From Streptomyces aurantiacus (GTDB lineage: Bacteria; Actinomycetota; Actinomycetes; Streptomycetales; Streptomycetaceae), in assembly GCF_001418335.1 (NCBI RefSeq), contig NZ_LIPP01000071.1, positions 72,104 through 136,103 on the forward strand: a DNA stretch of 64,000 bases, given 5' to 3'. Below the pieces are notes generated by a model. The model was not told the origin of the DNA and did not search any database. It saw nothing but the letters and a program-made list of their open reading frames with translations. Shown here piece by piece: positions 37,187-45,983 of this stretch (within the stretch, counting starts at the first letter, position 1; each line of letters opens with the position of its first letter). Both the position numbers and the translations under genes were made by a program.

Positions 37187-37257
37187 GCGTCTTCGTCTGC
37201 CGCCGGCGTGAGCACCGCGCTTCGCACCGCGGGCATCAACCTGCATACCTGCCCAGA

Positions 37258-37518
37258 CTACGCATTGTTGTCCCGGGAGGTGCGGCTGCGGGGGCGTCGC
37301 CTCAGGGCTCGCCGTTCGCCCTCGGTCCTGCCGCCCCACACGCCGATGCCCTGGCCCGTTTCGAGCGCCCAGTTCAGGCAGTCCTCGCGTACGGGACAGC
37401 GTCGGCAGACGGACTTGGCGTTCTCGATCTGCACGAGCGAGGGGCCCGTGCCGCCGATGGGGAAGAAGAGGTCGGGATCGACCGTGCGGCATTCCGCGTA
37501 CTCGCGCCAGCCCTCCAT
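37258..37518 (-). CDS. WhiB-family iron-sulfur transcription factor
   Basis: 86 aa. ATG 37518 follows GAAGGAGG. The four cysteines for the 4Fe-4S cluster are visible: AEC (about residue 10), then SVCRRCPVREDC. The GVWGGRTEGERRALRRR turn and basic tail bind sigma factor or DNA. Wbl proteins sense redox or NO and act with sigma-70 region 4 in development or antibiotic control. It is monocistronic, divergent from the GAF-ANTAR gene; which wbl paralogue it is cannot be decided here. Confidence 0.95.
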   Translation of the reverse strand: MEGWREYAECRTVDPDLFFPIGGTGPSLVQIENAKSVCRRCPVREDCLNWALETGQGIGVWGGRTEGERRALRRRPRSRTSRDNNA

Positions 37519-37642
37519 GGGGCCTCCTTCGGTCGCAGGGGTGTGGTTCCTGGGGCTCGGTTCCCTTCGGGTCACCCCCGACCGCACCGGTGAAACAGGC
37601 GCACGGGTGACAAGATGGGCCTCCCCGGAGCGGCGTCCGGGA

Positions 37643-37706
37643 CCTTCACCGACGGGACGCTTCACGGACACAAGGCTTCACGGACGGAACACTTCGGGGA
37701 ATGGAC
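37643..37706. repeat. Four tandem 16-bp imperfect repeats before the GAF-ANTAR gene
   Basis: Units start at 37643, 37659, 37675 and 37691. The middle two are GCTTCACGGACACAAG and GCTTCACGGACGGAAC; the outer two are weaker. The last unit ends next to the ribosome-binding site AGGAG of the gene at 37716. Confidence 0.72.
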
Positions 37707-37715
37707 AGGAGACAT

Positions 37716-38420
37716 ATGTCGCAGGAGCCGGTCGAGGTCTGGGAGCAGTTCGCGATCGCCGTGGCGGAAATGGCGCGGGATCTGCTGGCGCAGGACTCCG
37801 CCCAGGGCACCTTGGACCGCATCGTGGAGCACGCGACGGTCCTGATCAACGGGTGCGACGAAGCCGGCATCCTCACCGTACGCCAGGGCGAAGTGCATGC
37901 TCTTGCGGCGACGGGTGACCGGGTGCGTCTCGCGGACCGCATCCAGCAGGACCTGCAAGAAGGCCCCTGCTTCGACGCCGTGACGGACCGTCAGCAGATC
38001 TACACCATCGAGGATCTGCGGCAGCCGAGCAAGCAGTGGCCCCTCTTCGCCCCCGAGCTGAGGAAGCTGGGCATGGGGAGCATGATGGGTTTCCTCCTCT
38101 TCACCGAGGACGACAACCTCGGCGCCCTGAACGTGTACTCGCACACCCCGGGCACCTTCGACGAGACCGCCCGGCGCGCCGGCTGGGTCCTCGCCTCCCA
38201 TGCGGCCGTGGCCTTCTCCGCGGCCCGTACGCATCAGCAGCTCAGCCATGCCCTGGAGACCCGGCACGAGATCGGCGAGGCCATGGGCATCCTCATGGAG
38301 CGCTACGGACTGGCCGAGGACGCCGCTTTCAAGGTGCTCAAGAAGACGTCACAGGACCGCAACGTCAAACTGCGTGAGATCGCCCGCCAGGTCTGCCGGA
38401 CCGGCGAGAACCCCTCCTGA
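37716..38420 (+). CDS. GAF-ANTAR RNA-binding regulator
   Basis: 234 aa. ATG 37716 has AGGAG five bases before it. A GAF domain (about 10-165; ILTVRQGEVHALAATGDRVR and LGALNVYSHTPGTFDETARRA) precedes a C-terminal ANTAR domain (about 170-232: HEIGEAMGILMERYGLAEDA and FKVLKKTSQDRNVKLREIAR). ANTAR proteins bind RNA and can prevent transcription termination; the GAF should respond to a small ligand. It stands 205 bp before the sigma-B-family gene, read the same way, and behind four 16-bp repeats. Confidence 0.93.
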   Translation: MSQEPVEVWEQFAIAVAEMARDLLAQDSAQGTLDRIVEHATVLINGCDEAGILTVRQGEVHALAATGDRVRLADRIQQDLQEGPCFDAVTDRQQIYTIEDLRQPSKQWPLFAPELRKLGMGSMMGFLLFTEDDNLGALNVYSHTPGTFDETARRAGWVLASHAAVAFSAARTHQQLSHALETRHEIGEAMGILMERYGLAEDAAFKVLKKTSQDRNVKLREIARQVCRTGENPS

Positions 38421-38553
38421 CCGAGCGGACCGTCGTCAACACGGCGCCGCCGCCACGGTGGTGGCCGACAGGGTGACGGGCCAGGCCGGGCCGAACCGGG
38501 CCGATCCGAGTCTCTCCGGCCGGCGCCGAATGCGCGCCTTCGCGATCGCTCGG

Positions 38554-38579
38554 GTCTTTGCGGACATGCTTGTGGGTAT
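38554..38579 (+). promoter_or_regulatory. Sigma-B-type promoter of the sigma factor gene
   Basis: GTCTTT (38554-38559) and GGGTAT (38574-38579) are separated by 14 bases, close to the Streptomyces sigma-B consensus GTTT-14/16-GGGTAY. It lies inside the N-terminal part of the longer frame, which supports the start at GTG 38626. It suggests autoactivation. Confidence 0.65.
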
Positions 38580-38625
38580 GCCGGGCACTAGACGACCAAC
38601 TTGCTTTCTATCTGAGGCGGCACCT

Positions 38626-39498
38626 GTGGTTTTCTCCGTGAACGCTCCCGAGGCAGTCGCTTCCGGCGTGGGAGTGACCGAGGTTGTCGGTGATCTGCCG
38701 TGGATCGAGGACGGGGGCAAGGTCGCTCCCCAGGACGCGCGGGTACTGTCCCGGCTGTTCCTGGACCGGCTGCGGGAGCTGGAAGAGGGCACCCATGAAT
38801 ACCAGTACGCCCGCAACACGCTGATCGAGATGAACCTGTCCCTGGTGCACTTCGCGGCCCGCCGGTTCCGCAGCCGGGGCGGCGGCGACATGGAGGATGT
38901 CATCCAGGTCGGCACCATCGGCCTGATCAAGGCCATCGACCGCTTCGACCTGACGCGCGAGGTCGAGTTCACCTCCTTCGCGATCCCCTACATCGTCGGC
39001 GAGATCAAGCGCTTCTTCCGGGACACCACCTGGGCCGTGCACGTCCCGCGGCGCCTCCAGGAACTGCGCGTGGCCCTCGCCAAGAGCAAGGAGACCCTCG
39101 CCGCAGCGCTGAACCGCCCGCCCACGGTCAGGGAACTCGCCACGCACCTGGACCTGTCCGAGGAGGAGATCATCGAAGGACTGGTGGCCGCCAACGGTTA
39201 CGCCGCCGGCTCCATCGACACCCCCGGGGGCGACGACGACTCGACCGACGGCGGACCCAGGTACGCCGACACCCTGGGCGAGGAGGACCCGGCGATGGAC
39301 CTCTTCGAGGACCTGCACACACTCGCCCCCCTCCTGCGGGAACTCGACGAACGCGAACGGACCATCATCGAGATGCGCTTCGGCCAGGAGATGACCCAGG
39401 CCGAGATCGGCCGCGAACTGAACCTCTCCCAGATGCACATCTCCCGCCTGCTCACCCGCACCCTCACCCGCCTGCGCACGGGACTCCTCGCCGCGTGA
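38626..39498 (+). CDS. Sigma-B/SigF-family RNA polymerase sigma factor
   Basis: 290 aa from GTG 38626 (AGGCGG, five-base spacer). ATG 38566/38578 would overlap the predicted promoter. Regions 2 (NTLIEMNLSLVHFAARRFRS, VIQVGTIGLIKAIDRFDLTR, YIVGEIKRFFRDTTWAVHVP), 3 (NRPPTVRELATHLDLSEEEI) and 4 (LDERERTIIEMRFGQEMTQA, EIGRELNLSQMHISRLL) are all present. The N-terminus is short and acidic. In the family activity is set by partner switching: an anti-sigma HATPase, an anti-anti-sigma STAS protein and a PP2C. None is adjacent, but several such genes occur in this window. Targets are osmotic, oxidative and developmental stress genes. Confidence 0.94.
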   Translation: MVFSVNAPEAVASGVGVTEVVGDLPWIEDGGKVAPQDARVLSRLFLDRLRELEEGTHEYQYARNTLIEMNLSLVHFAARRFRSRGGGDMEDVIQVGTIGLIKAIDRFDLTREVEFTSFAIPYIVGEIKRFFRDTTWAVHVPRRLQELRVALAKSKETLAAALNRPPTVRELATHLDLSEEEIIEGLVAANGYAAGSIDTPGGDDDSTDGGPRYADTLGEEDPAMDLFEDLHTLAPLLRELDERERTIIEMRFGQEMTQAEIGRELNLSQMHISRLLTRTLTRLRTGLLAA

Positions 39499-39735
39499 GA
39501 CAGGCGCGCCCCATGTCTTCGTACAGTCACCTTGAAGGTTGAATTCGAGACATGGCTTCGCGCGGGTGGCCAGGTGTCTCCCGCGTACGCTCCTGCCTGC
39601 GCCTTTGCTGTCCACGGCGGCGCGTTGCGGGTCATCGAACAGTGGGAACGGTCCTGACTACTTCGGGATCATGGCCTGATGATGCGAGTAGCATCCGGGC
39701 CCAGCACCACACGATGACGAGGAGAGGTAACCGCC

Positions 39736-40341
39736 ATGTCCGAAGTCGAATCGGCCGCCACCGAGCTCAAGAGCCAGTACGCCGCCCAGGTGTCCGCGGA
39801 CCTCGATCGCAACACCAAGGAGCAGGAACGTATCGGCGCCGAAGTGGCCGCCCTTGAGGAGCAGTTGCGTGCGCTGCGCCACGACCAGACCTTGTTGGCG
39901 GAACTGCAGCGGGCACTGGGTGGCGACGGCTCCGCGCCCGCGCCTTCGGTACCGCGGCAGGCCACGGCGGCCAAGCGGAAGAAGGCCGCCACCACGAAGT
40001 CGGCGGCCAAGCCCGCGGCCACGAAGGCCGCCGGTTCCGGCGCCCCGAAGGCTGCCGCCGACTCGACCGCGGACAAGCCCGATGCCGCCAAGTCGGCCGC
40101 CGCCAAGCCCACGCTGGTCGAGCTCATCCGCGAACACCTCGGCCGGCAGTCCGAGCCGCGCTCGTCCGCCGAGGTCGCCACCGCGCTGGCCGAGGCCCAC
40201 CCGGAGCGCGAGATCAAGCCCAAGGTCGTACGCACCACGGTGGAAGGGCTCGTCGCCAAGGGGCAGGTCCAGCGCACCAAGCAGGGCTCGTCCGTCTTCT
40301 ACACGACGTCCAGGACCACTCCGGCCGACAAGGAGCAGTGA
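39736..40341 (+). CDS. Histone-H1-like winged-helix protein with N-terminal coiled coil
   Basis: 201 aa. GAGGAGAGG precedes ATG 39736. Residues about 5-58 form a coiled coil ([40 protein letters not shown]). Residues 75-122 are a Lys/Ala/Pro-rich histone-H1-like tail ([20 protein letters not shown]). Residues 123-190 look like a winged helix ([40 protein letters not shown]). It probably binds DNA and compacts or bridges it. It is monocistronic. Actinomycete relatives are described as nucleoid-associated-like or as unknown. Confidence 0.72.
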   Translation: MSEVESAATELKSQYAAQVSADLDRNTKEQERIGAEVAALEEQLRALRHDQTLLAELQRALGGDGSAPAPSVPRQATAAKRKKAATTKSAAKPAATKAAGSGAPKAAADSTADKPDAAKSAAAKPTLVELIREHLGRQSEPRSSAEVATALAEAHPEREIKPKVVRTTVEGLVAKGQVQRTKQGSSVFYTTSRTTPADKEQ

Positions 40342-40403
40342 CCCCACCCGCGCCGTGGTGTCCAGCGCGTCACCGCTGACCGGCGTGGCACGCATCCGCG
40401 CCG

Positions 40404-40590
40404 CGGGGCGAGCGGGACTTCGACCGCGCGATGGCCCGCTACGCGCCGGACGTCGAGGTGTTCCAGGTCAGCTCCGCGTCGAGACGGCGGATCTCCCCCT
40501 CGGCGTCCTCGTCCTCCCGGAACGCGCGCACCTCCACGGCACCGACGGCCGCCTCGACGGCTTCCTCGACGCTGTCGCACTCAAGGACGG
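40404..40590 (+). pseudogene. Possible frameshifted remnant of a SnoaL/NTF2-like gene
   Basis: The + strand between 40404 and about 40470 reads [20 protein letters not shown], which resembles the N-terminal helix and strand of SnoaL-like proteins. A second frame from about 40521 reads [20 protein letters not shown], like a later part of the same fold. A frameshift lies between. There is no start codon with a ribosome-binding site. The rest of the 372-bp gap (40342-40713) holds nothing else I can see before the riboswitch. Confidence 0.3.
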
Positions 40591-40713
40591 CTCCTCCACC
40601 CCTGGTTCGACGGGTGCCGTGCCGAATCGACGCGCCCACAGCATCTCCTGTGCCACCCCGCGCTCCCCGAGGGCCGCTTGTCACCACCCCTGTACGCGCA
40701 CTACTGTCGCCAC

Positions 40714-40870
40714 GCCTTGGTGCTCGGGAAATCGGTGTGATGCCGGTGCGGCCCTCGCCACTGTGATCGGGAAGTCCGGCTCCAGCCCTCACGGGCAGCC
40801 ACTGGGTCCTCGGACCCGGGAAGGCGGAGCAGGGGTGGTCCTACCCGTAAGCCAGGAGACCGGCCAAGGC
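40714..40870 (+). ncRNA. Cobalamin riboswitch
   Basis: A classic B12-sensing leader upstream of cbiM. P1 pairs GCCTTGG (40714-40720) with CCAAGGC (40864-40870). The conserved GGTGC/CTCGGGAA start, GCCGGTGCGG, GCCACTG (40797-40804), GGGAAGG and the B12 box AAGCCAGGAGACC (40849-40861) are all in order. When B12 is abundant it should shut cobalt uptake, through hiding of the ribosome-binding site or early termination. Confidence 0.93.
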
Positions 40871-40912
40871 GCGTCAACCATCCACGAGGTGTTGGAGAGG
40901 GTCTGCCGAGCC

Positions 40913-41662
40913 ATGCACATTGCCGAGGGTTTCCTTCCTCCGGCGCACGCGGTCGCCTGGGGCATCGCGTCGGCGCCGTTCGTCGTCCACGGAGTCCGGT
41001 CGCTCACCCGTGAGGTCAGAGAACATCCCGAGAGCACACTGCTCATCGGGGCGTCCGGGGCTTTCACATTCGTCCTCTCCGCGCTGAAACTGCCGTCCGT
41101 GACGGGCAGTTGCTCGCACCCGACCGGCACGGGACTGGGCGCCATCCTGTTCCGGCCGCCGGTCATGGCGGTGCTGGGCACCATCACCCTGCTCTTCCAG
41201 GCACTGCTGCTCGCGCACGGCGGCCTCACCACACTGGGCGCCAATGTCTTCTCGATGGCGATCGTCGGACCGTGGGCCGGGTACGGGATCTACCGGCTGC
41301 TCCGGCGGCTCGACGTGCCGTTGATGGTCGCGGTGTTCTTCGGCGCGTTCGTCGCCGACCTGTCCACCTACTGCGTCACCAGCGTGCAGCTGGCGCTCGC
41401 GTTCCCCGACCCGAGCAGCGGATTCCTGGGCGCGCTCGGCAAGTTCGGCTCGATCTTCGCCGTCACGCAGATCCCGCTCGCGGTGAGCGAGGGGCTGCTG
41501 ACCGTCCTCGTGATGCGGCTGCTGGTGCAGTCGAGCAAGGGCGAACTGACCCGGCTCGGCGTGTTCCTCGCCAGGAAGCAGTCCGGGACCCGGACGGCCG
41601 AGTCCGCCGAGACCACCGCGGCGACCAAGACCTCCGAAACGACCGAGACGGTGGTCCGATGA
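40913..41662 (+). CDS. cbiM: Cobalt ECF transporter S component CbiM
   Basis: Membrane protein that binds Co(II) for import, 249 aa. It starts [17 protein letters not shown]; the Met-His N-terminus and a later His supply the metal site in this family. About seven membrane helices are seen, including [40 protein letters not shown] and [18 protein letters not shown] loop [13 protein letters not shown] is family-typical. The C-terminus has a Thr/Ala/Glu-rich tail. ATG 40913 lies 43 bp after the riboswitch; the stop overlaps cbiN by ATGA. Expression is B12-controlled. Confidence 0.95.
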   Translation: MHIAEGFLPPAHAVAWGIASAPFVVHGVRSLTREVREHPESTLLIGASGAFTFVLSALKLPSVTGSCSHPTGTGLGAILFRPPVMAVLGTITLLFQALLLAHGGLTTLGANVFSMAIVGPWAGYGIYRLLRRLDVPLMVAVFFGAFVADLSTYCVTSVQLALAFPDPSSGFLGALGKFGSIFAVTQIPLAVSEGLLTVLVMRLLVQSSKGELTRLGVFLARKQSGTRTAESAETTAATKTSETTETVVR

Positions 41663-42069
41663 GCCGTAACGCGAAGATCAACGCCGTGCTGCTGTTCGTC
41701 GTGGCCGCGCTCGCCGTACTGCCGCTGGCCTTCGGCCTGGGCGACCACAAGAAGGAGCCGTTCACGGGCTCCGACACGGAGGCGGAGACCGCGATCACCG
41801 AGATCGAGCCGGACTACGAGCCGTGGTTCTCGCCCCTGTACGAGCCGCCGTCCGGTGAGATCGAGTCGGCGCTGTTCGCCCTCCAGGCCGCCCTCGGCGC
41901 GGGCGTCCTCGCCTACTACTTCGGTCTGCGCCGGGGGCGGCGACAGGGCGAACTGCGTGGTTCGGCACGGCGGGACGACGGTCAGGGCCCGCCGCCCGCC
42001 GCGGCCGGTGGTACGGGCGGTGCCGGCGGTACAAGCGGTGCCGGTGGGTCCGCGGCCGGACGGGCCTGA
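41659..42069 (+). CDS. cbiN: Cobalt ECF transporter accessory subunit CbiN
   Basis: 136 aa with two membrane helices: [20 protein letters not shown] (about 8-27) and [20 protein letters not shown] (about 70-90). The loop between them ([20 protein letters not shown] and following) is the family signature that helps load CbiM. The C-terminus ends in a long Gly/Ala-rich tail ([20 protein letters not shown]), longer than usual. The start overlaps the cbiM stop (ATGA), and the stop is 6 bp from cbiQ. Confidence 0.93.
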   Translation: MSRNAKINAVLLFVVAALAVLPLAFGLGDHKKEPFTGSDTEAETAITEIEPDYEPWFSPLYEPPSGEIESALFALQAALGAGVLAYYFGLRRGRRQGELRGSARRDDGQGPPPAAAGGTGGAGGTSGAGGSAAGRA

Positions 42070-42075
42070 GTCTTC

Positions 42076-42825
42076 GTGCTGCCGATCGACGCGGCGGCGC
42101 ACAGCAGCCGCTGGCGCCACCGCCACCCCGTGGACAAGGCCGTGCTCGGCCTCGGCCTGACCGTGCTGGCGATCTCGCTCCCGCCCTGGCCGGGCGCCGC
42201 CCTGGTACTGGTGACGGCCCTCGTCGTGATGCTGGGCCCGGCCGCCGTACCGGGGCGCCGGCTCTGGCGCGCCTACCGGGTGCCGCTGGGTTTCTGCGTG
42301 ACCGGGGCACTTCCGCTGCTCCTCCAGGTCGGCGGTCCCGACGGGTTCGTGACCCTGGCCGCGGGCGGGCCGACGCGCGCCGGCGAACTGCTGCTGCGCA
42401 CCTCCGCCGCCTCCCTCGGAGTGCTCCTGTTCGCGTTCACCACCCCCATGTCCGACCTGCTCCCCCGCCTGGTGAACGCCGGAGTGCCCGCGCCGGTCGT
42501 CGACGTCGCCCTGGTGACGTACCGGATGAGCTTCCTGCTCCTCGACTCGGTACGCCGTATCAGGGAGGCGCAGGCCGCCCGGCTCGGGCACACCACACGT
42601 GCCGCCACCTGGCGCTCCCTGGCCGGGCTCGGCGCGACCGCCTTCATTCGGGCCTTCGACCGGGCGACGCGGCTGCAGGCGGGGCTCGCCGGGCGCGGTT
42701 ACGACGGCACGCTGCGCGTCCTGGTACCGGAGGCCCGGGTCTCCGCGCGTTTCACGCTCGCCGCCGGCGCGCTGCTCGCGGCCGTGGCCGCACTCACCTT
42801 CGTACTGGAAAGGGCGCTGCGATGA
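42076..42825 (+). CDS. cbiQ: ECF transporter T component CbiQ
   Basis: Transmembrane coupling protein, 249 aa, GTG start 42076. Helices include AVLGLGLTVLAISLPPWPGA, ALVLVTALVVMLGPAAVPG, and a C-terminal one near VLERALR. The coupling region has the conserved arginine-rich ARGYDGT-like LAGRGYDGTLRVLV and AFIRAFDRATRLQ segments that contact the ATPase. It ends in ATGA overlap with cbiO. Together with CbiM, CbiN and CbiO it imports cobalt for cobalamin biosynthesis. Confidence 0.93.
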   Translation: MLPIDAAAHSSRWRHRHPVDKAVLGLGLTVLAISLPPWPGAALVLVTALVVMLGPAAVPGRRLWRAYRVPLGFCVTGALPLLLQVGGPDGFVTLAAGGPTRAGELLLRTSAASLGVLLFAFTTPMSDLLPRLVNAGVPAPVVDVALVTYRMSFLLLDSVRRIREAQAARLGHTTRAATWRSLAGLGATAFIRAFDRATRLQAGLAGRGYDGTLRVLVPEARVSARFTLAAGALLAAVAALTFVLERALR

Positions 42826-43685
42826 ACGAGCCCGTGCTGGTCGCCCTGCGGGGCGCGTCGTACGCGTACGAGGACGGCCCGGCCGTGCTCAGCGGCCTCG
42901 ACTTCGAGGTGCGGGCGGGACGCGCGCTCGCCCTGCTCGGCCGCAACGGCAGCGGCAAGACCACGCTGATGCGGCTGCTCAGCGGCGGACTCCGGCCGCG
43001 CGCCGGACAGTTGACCGTCGAGGGCCGGCCGGTCCGGTACGACCGCAAGGGCCTGACCCTGCTGCGTACGACCGTCCAGCTGGTGGTCCAGGATCCGGAC
43101 GACCAGCTGTTCGCCGCGTCCGTCGCCCAGGACGTGTCGTTCGGGCCGCTGAACCTCGGCCTGCCCGACACCGAGGTACGGGCCCGGGTGGACGAGTCGC
43201 TCGCCGCGCTGGACATCTCGGCGCTGGCCGACCGGCCCACCCATCTGCTCTCCTACGGCCAGCGCAAACGGACCGCGATCGCGGGCGCGGTGGCGATGCG
43301 GCCGCGTGTCCTGATCCTCGACGAACCGACCGCGGGGCTCGACCCGGACGGCCAGGAGCGGCTGCTCGCGACCCTCGACGGGCTGCGCGAGAGCGGCACC
43401 ACCGTGGTGATGGCGACGCACGACGTGGACCTCGCCCTGCGCTGGGCCGACGACGCGGCGCTCCTCACCCCGGCCGGAGCGGTCACCGGCCCGGCGGCCC
43501 CGACCCTGGCCCGTACGGACCTCCTGGAGCAGGCGGGACTGCGCCTGCCCTGGGGCGTCGCGGTAGCTGAACTCCTGCGGGTCCAGGACTTGTTGACCGG
43601 CCCGCACCCCGGCCCGCGTACCGCGGACGAACTGGCTGCCCTGACCTCACGGCAGTCCGCTCCCCCGGTACCGGCCGAGGGCTGA
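42822..43685 (+). CDS. cbiO: ECF transporter ATPase CbiO
   Basis: 287 aa ABC ATPase. Walker A GRNGSGKTTLMRLL (about 43-56), Q-loop VVQDPDDQLFA, signature LSYGQRKRTAIAGAVAMRP, Walker B ILDEPTAGLD and H-loop MATHDVDLAL are all intact. The signature LSYGQ is the usual variant in this family. It completes the four-gene cobalt uptake operon under the riboswitch. Confidence 0.95.
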   Translation: MNEPVLVALRGASYAYEDGPAVLSGLDFEVRAGRALALLGRNGSGKTTLMRLLSGGLRPRAGQLTVEGRPVRYDRKGLTLLRTTVQLVVQDPDDQLFAASVAQDVSFGPLNLGLPDTEVRARVDESLAALDISALADRPTHLLSYGQRKRTAIAGAVAMRPRVLILDEPTAGLDPDGQERLLATLDGLRESGTTVVMATHDVDLALRWADDAALLTPAGAVTGPAAPTLARTDLLEQAGLRLPWGVAVAELLRVQDLLTGPHPGPRTADELAALTSRQSAPPVPAEG

Positions 43686-43719
43686 CAGCCCGGCCCGCGG
43701 CGCCATTTATCACGGTTTC

Positions 43720-43742
43720 GTGGAGAAAAAAGTTGTCTCCAC
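43720..43742. repeat. AT-rich-loop inverted repeat between cbiO and the LTD gene
   Basis: GTGGAGA (43720-43726) and TCTCCAC (43736-43742) flank the loop AAAAAGTTG, 35 bp after the cbiO stop. It may be a weak terminator for the cbi operon or a leader/operator of the secreted LTD gene. Confidence 0.45.
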
Positions 43743-43814
43743 CCACTCAACACGGATCTTTCACGACATGGTTAAACTCCGATGTCTTGCACATATCCGG
43801 AGGGGGAATTTTTC

Positions 43815-44318
43815 ATGGGTAAGCACCCAGTCATAGCCGCGGCCGTCACCGCGGTCACCGTCGGCGCGCTGGCTGTCGCCGCCGCCGCGCCGGCCCAGGC
43901 GGCCGAGTACCACTCGGCGCTGAAGATCCGCGGCGTGCAGTACGACGCGCCCGGCAGCGACTCCAACAGATGTTCCGGGGGGAACACGGACGAGGAGTAT
44001 GTGACGATCAAGAACTACTCGTCCTCGGCGACCATCAACCTCAAGAACTACCTGGTGAAGGACGCCGCGGGCAATCGTTTCCGCTTCACCGCGAATCACT
44101 ATCTCCAGCCCGGCGACTACGTGAAGCTGCGCGGCGGCAACGGCTCCGACTCGGACAGCCGGAACGTCGTCTACCGCGACAACTGCAACTTCATGTGGAA
44201 CAACAGCGGCGACACGATCTACCTCGACAAGCCCTCCGGCAGCCGTTCCGACGTGCACGCCTACACGAAGCGTGGCTCCGACCCCGACAACAACGGCTAC
44301 ATCCGTTTCCACAACTGA
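43815..44318 (+). CDS. Secreted lamin-tail-domain (LTD) protein
   Basis: 167 aa. ATG 43815 follows GGAGGGGGAA. The signal peptide (IAAAVTAVTVGALAVAAAAP, cut at AQA-AEYH about residue 30) precedes an Ig-like LTD: ALKIRGVQYDAPGSDSN, EYVTIKNYSSSATINLKNYL, VKDAAGNRFRFTANHYLQPG. Two cysteines (NRCSGG, RDNCNF) probably form a disulfide. LTD domains bind surfaces or nucleic acids and occur in many exported Streptomyces proteins. Function unknown. Confidence 0.9.
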   Translation: MGKHPVIAAAVTAVTVGALAVAAAAPAQAAEYHSALKIRGVQYDAPGSDSNRCSGGNTDEEYVTIKNYSSSATINLKNYLVKDAAGNRFRFTANHYLQPGDYVKLRGGNGSDSDSRNVVYRDNCNFMWNNSGDTIYLDKPSGSRSDVHAYTKRGSDPDNNGYIRFHN

Positions 44319-44356
44319 TCGGCAGCTGACGGGGCCGCGGGTGTGTCGTCCGGCGT

Positions 44357-45754
44357 TCAGGCCGTGGCGGCCTCGCGCTCGCGGTCCGTCAGTGGTGGGC
44401 CCGCGAGATGGGGCTTCTTGCGCCCGAAGCAGACCAGGGCGAGCATGTCGGGCATGAGCAGCCTGGCAGGTGGCTTCTCCATGCTCATCACGTCCAGCAG
44501 GATGCGCAGGGCGCGGGGGTTGCGCGAACCGGTGTCGACGGCCCGGTCCACGAAGGCGGCAAGAGCCCTTTCCAGCCGCGTGGGGGGCTCGTCGCTCGCG
44601 CCGGGGTAGAACACGTCCTGGCCCACGGCCAGGCTCCAGGCGTTCTCGACCGGACGTGCCGCGCTCTTCTGGATGCGCCGGGCCGTACCGGGGGCGCGCA
44701 GGTCCTGCCTTTCCAGGATGTGGCGCAGCGCGACGACGCTCTGCGCGGCGGCGCTCAACCCGTGCCCGTAGACGGGGTTGTAGCTGCCGACCGCCTCGCC
44801 GAGAACGGCGAAACCGTCGGGCCAGCGGGCGGCCTTCTCGTAGTAGCGGCGCCTGTTGGCCGTGCTGCGGGTCGTGACGACGTCCGTCTCGGGTTCGGCG
44901 CCGGCGAGGAGCTCACCGATGACGGGGTGCGGCAGACCGAGTGCGAACGGCACGAACGCGTCGTTGTCCGCGCTCGGCCTGCCTCCCCTGGTTCCGGCCA
45001 GCGTGACCAGCCACCGGCCGCCCTCGATGGGGGCGATGATGCCGCCCCTGCCGGGATTCCGCCGGGGGTCGGCCTGGACGTTGACGATCGGAAAGCCTTC
45101 GGCGGCCGTGCCGGGGGCGCGATAGATCCGGCTGGCGTAACCGAAGCCGGCGTCGACCGTACGCTCCGCCACCGGTGGGAGTCCGAGGTCCCGCAGCCAG
45201 GCGGGAGCGCGGCTGCCCCGCCCGCCGGCGTCGATCACCAGGTCGGCGGGAAGGGCGCTTTCGACGTCCGCCGACCGGATGCGGACTCCGGTCACGCGGC
45301 CGGCACCGCCTTCCAGGGACAGCAGTTCGGTCTCCTGTCGCAGGGTGATGCGGTGGCTTTTCAGCACTCGGGCGCGGATCACCGCGTCGAGCAGGTCCCG
45401 GCTGCACAGAAGGCTCAGGTGGCCGGCGTGGTTGAAGCGCCGGAACCACTGGCCCGAGGGGGCCTTGGACACCAGGCCGGCCATGACGGGGATCATCCGG
45501 GCGCCCCGGTCGACGAGTTGGCCGACGACGCCCGGCAGGAGGTCGTCGAGGGCCTTGACGCCACCGGACCACAGGATGTGTGCGTGCCGGGCCTGCGGAA
45601 GGCCCTTGCGGGGCCGGGGCCCGTCCGGCAGGAGGTCCCGCTCGACGATCGTGACGTCCGCGTGGTCGGCGAGCACCGAGGCGGCGAGCATGCCCGTCAT
45701 GCCCCCTCCGACGACGATCGCACTGCGCCCGGTGGTGGAGTTCGTGTCAGGCAT
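44357..45754 (-). CDS. FAD-dependent monooxygenase / epoxidase-like
   Basis: 465 aa. N-terminal dinucleotide motif AIVVGGGMTGMLAASVLADH, then a VERDLLP acidic strand end, ARHAHILWSGG, and the second FAD motif GFAVLGEAVGSYNPVYGHGL (Asp of the usual GD motif is Glu here). There is no signal peptide. It resembles group A flavin monooxygenases (2-polyprenylphenol/geranylgeranyl reductase-like). It is 230 bp downstream of two membrane proteins and an ImmA-like peptidase on the same strand, and may be part of that cassette; the substrate is unknown. Confidence 0.87.
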   Translation of the reverse strand: MPDTNSTTGRSAIVVGGGMTGMLAASVLADHADVTIVERDLLPDGPRPRKGLPQARHAHILWSGGVKALDDLLPGVVGQLVDRGARMIPVMAGLVSKAPSGQWFRRFNHAGHLSLLCSRDLLDAVIRARVLKSHRITLRQETELLSLEGGAGRVTGVRIRSADVESALPADLVIDAGGRGSRAPAWLRDLGLPPVAERTVDAGFGYASRIYRAPGTAAEGFPIVNVQADPRRNPGRGGIIAPIEGGRWLVTLAGTRGGRPSADNDAFVPFALGLPHPVIGELLAGAEPETDVVTTRSTANRRRYYEKAARWPDGFAVLGEAVGSYNPVYGHGLSAAAQSVVALRHILERQDLRAPGTARRIQKSAARPVENAWSLAVGQDVFYPGASDEPPTRLERALAAFVDRAVDTGSRNPRALRILLDVMSMEKPPARLLMPDMLALVCFGRKKPHLAGPPLTDREREAATA

Positions 45755-45983
45755 GGGTGTTGGCCCTCTCTGTCGACCGCCGTCGGTGCGTGGCTGCGGG
45801 CACGCGGGTCGCGCGGGTGGGCGATCGCTGCTCGGAGCCCGGAGCCGGGACTTCTTCGGTCCGGCCCTCCCCCTGATCGAACCATGATCGCGTCAGGAGG
45901 TCATCAGGGCCTCCGGTATGCCAAGTGGGCGCGCGAGGCGTTCTGTTGACTGGGTATCAGGTGTGGCGGCCCGGCAACCGGCC

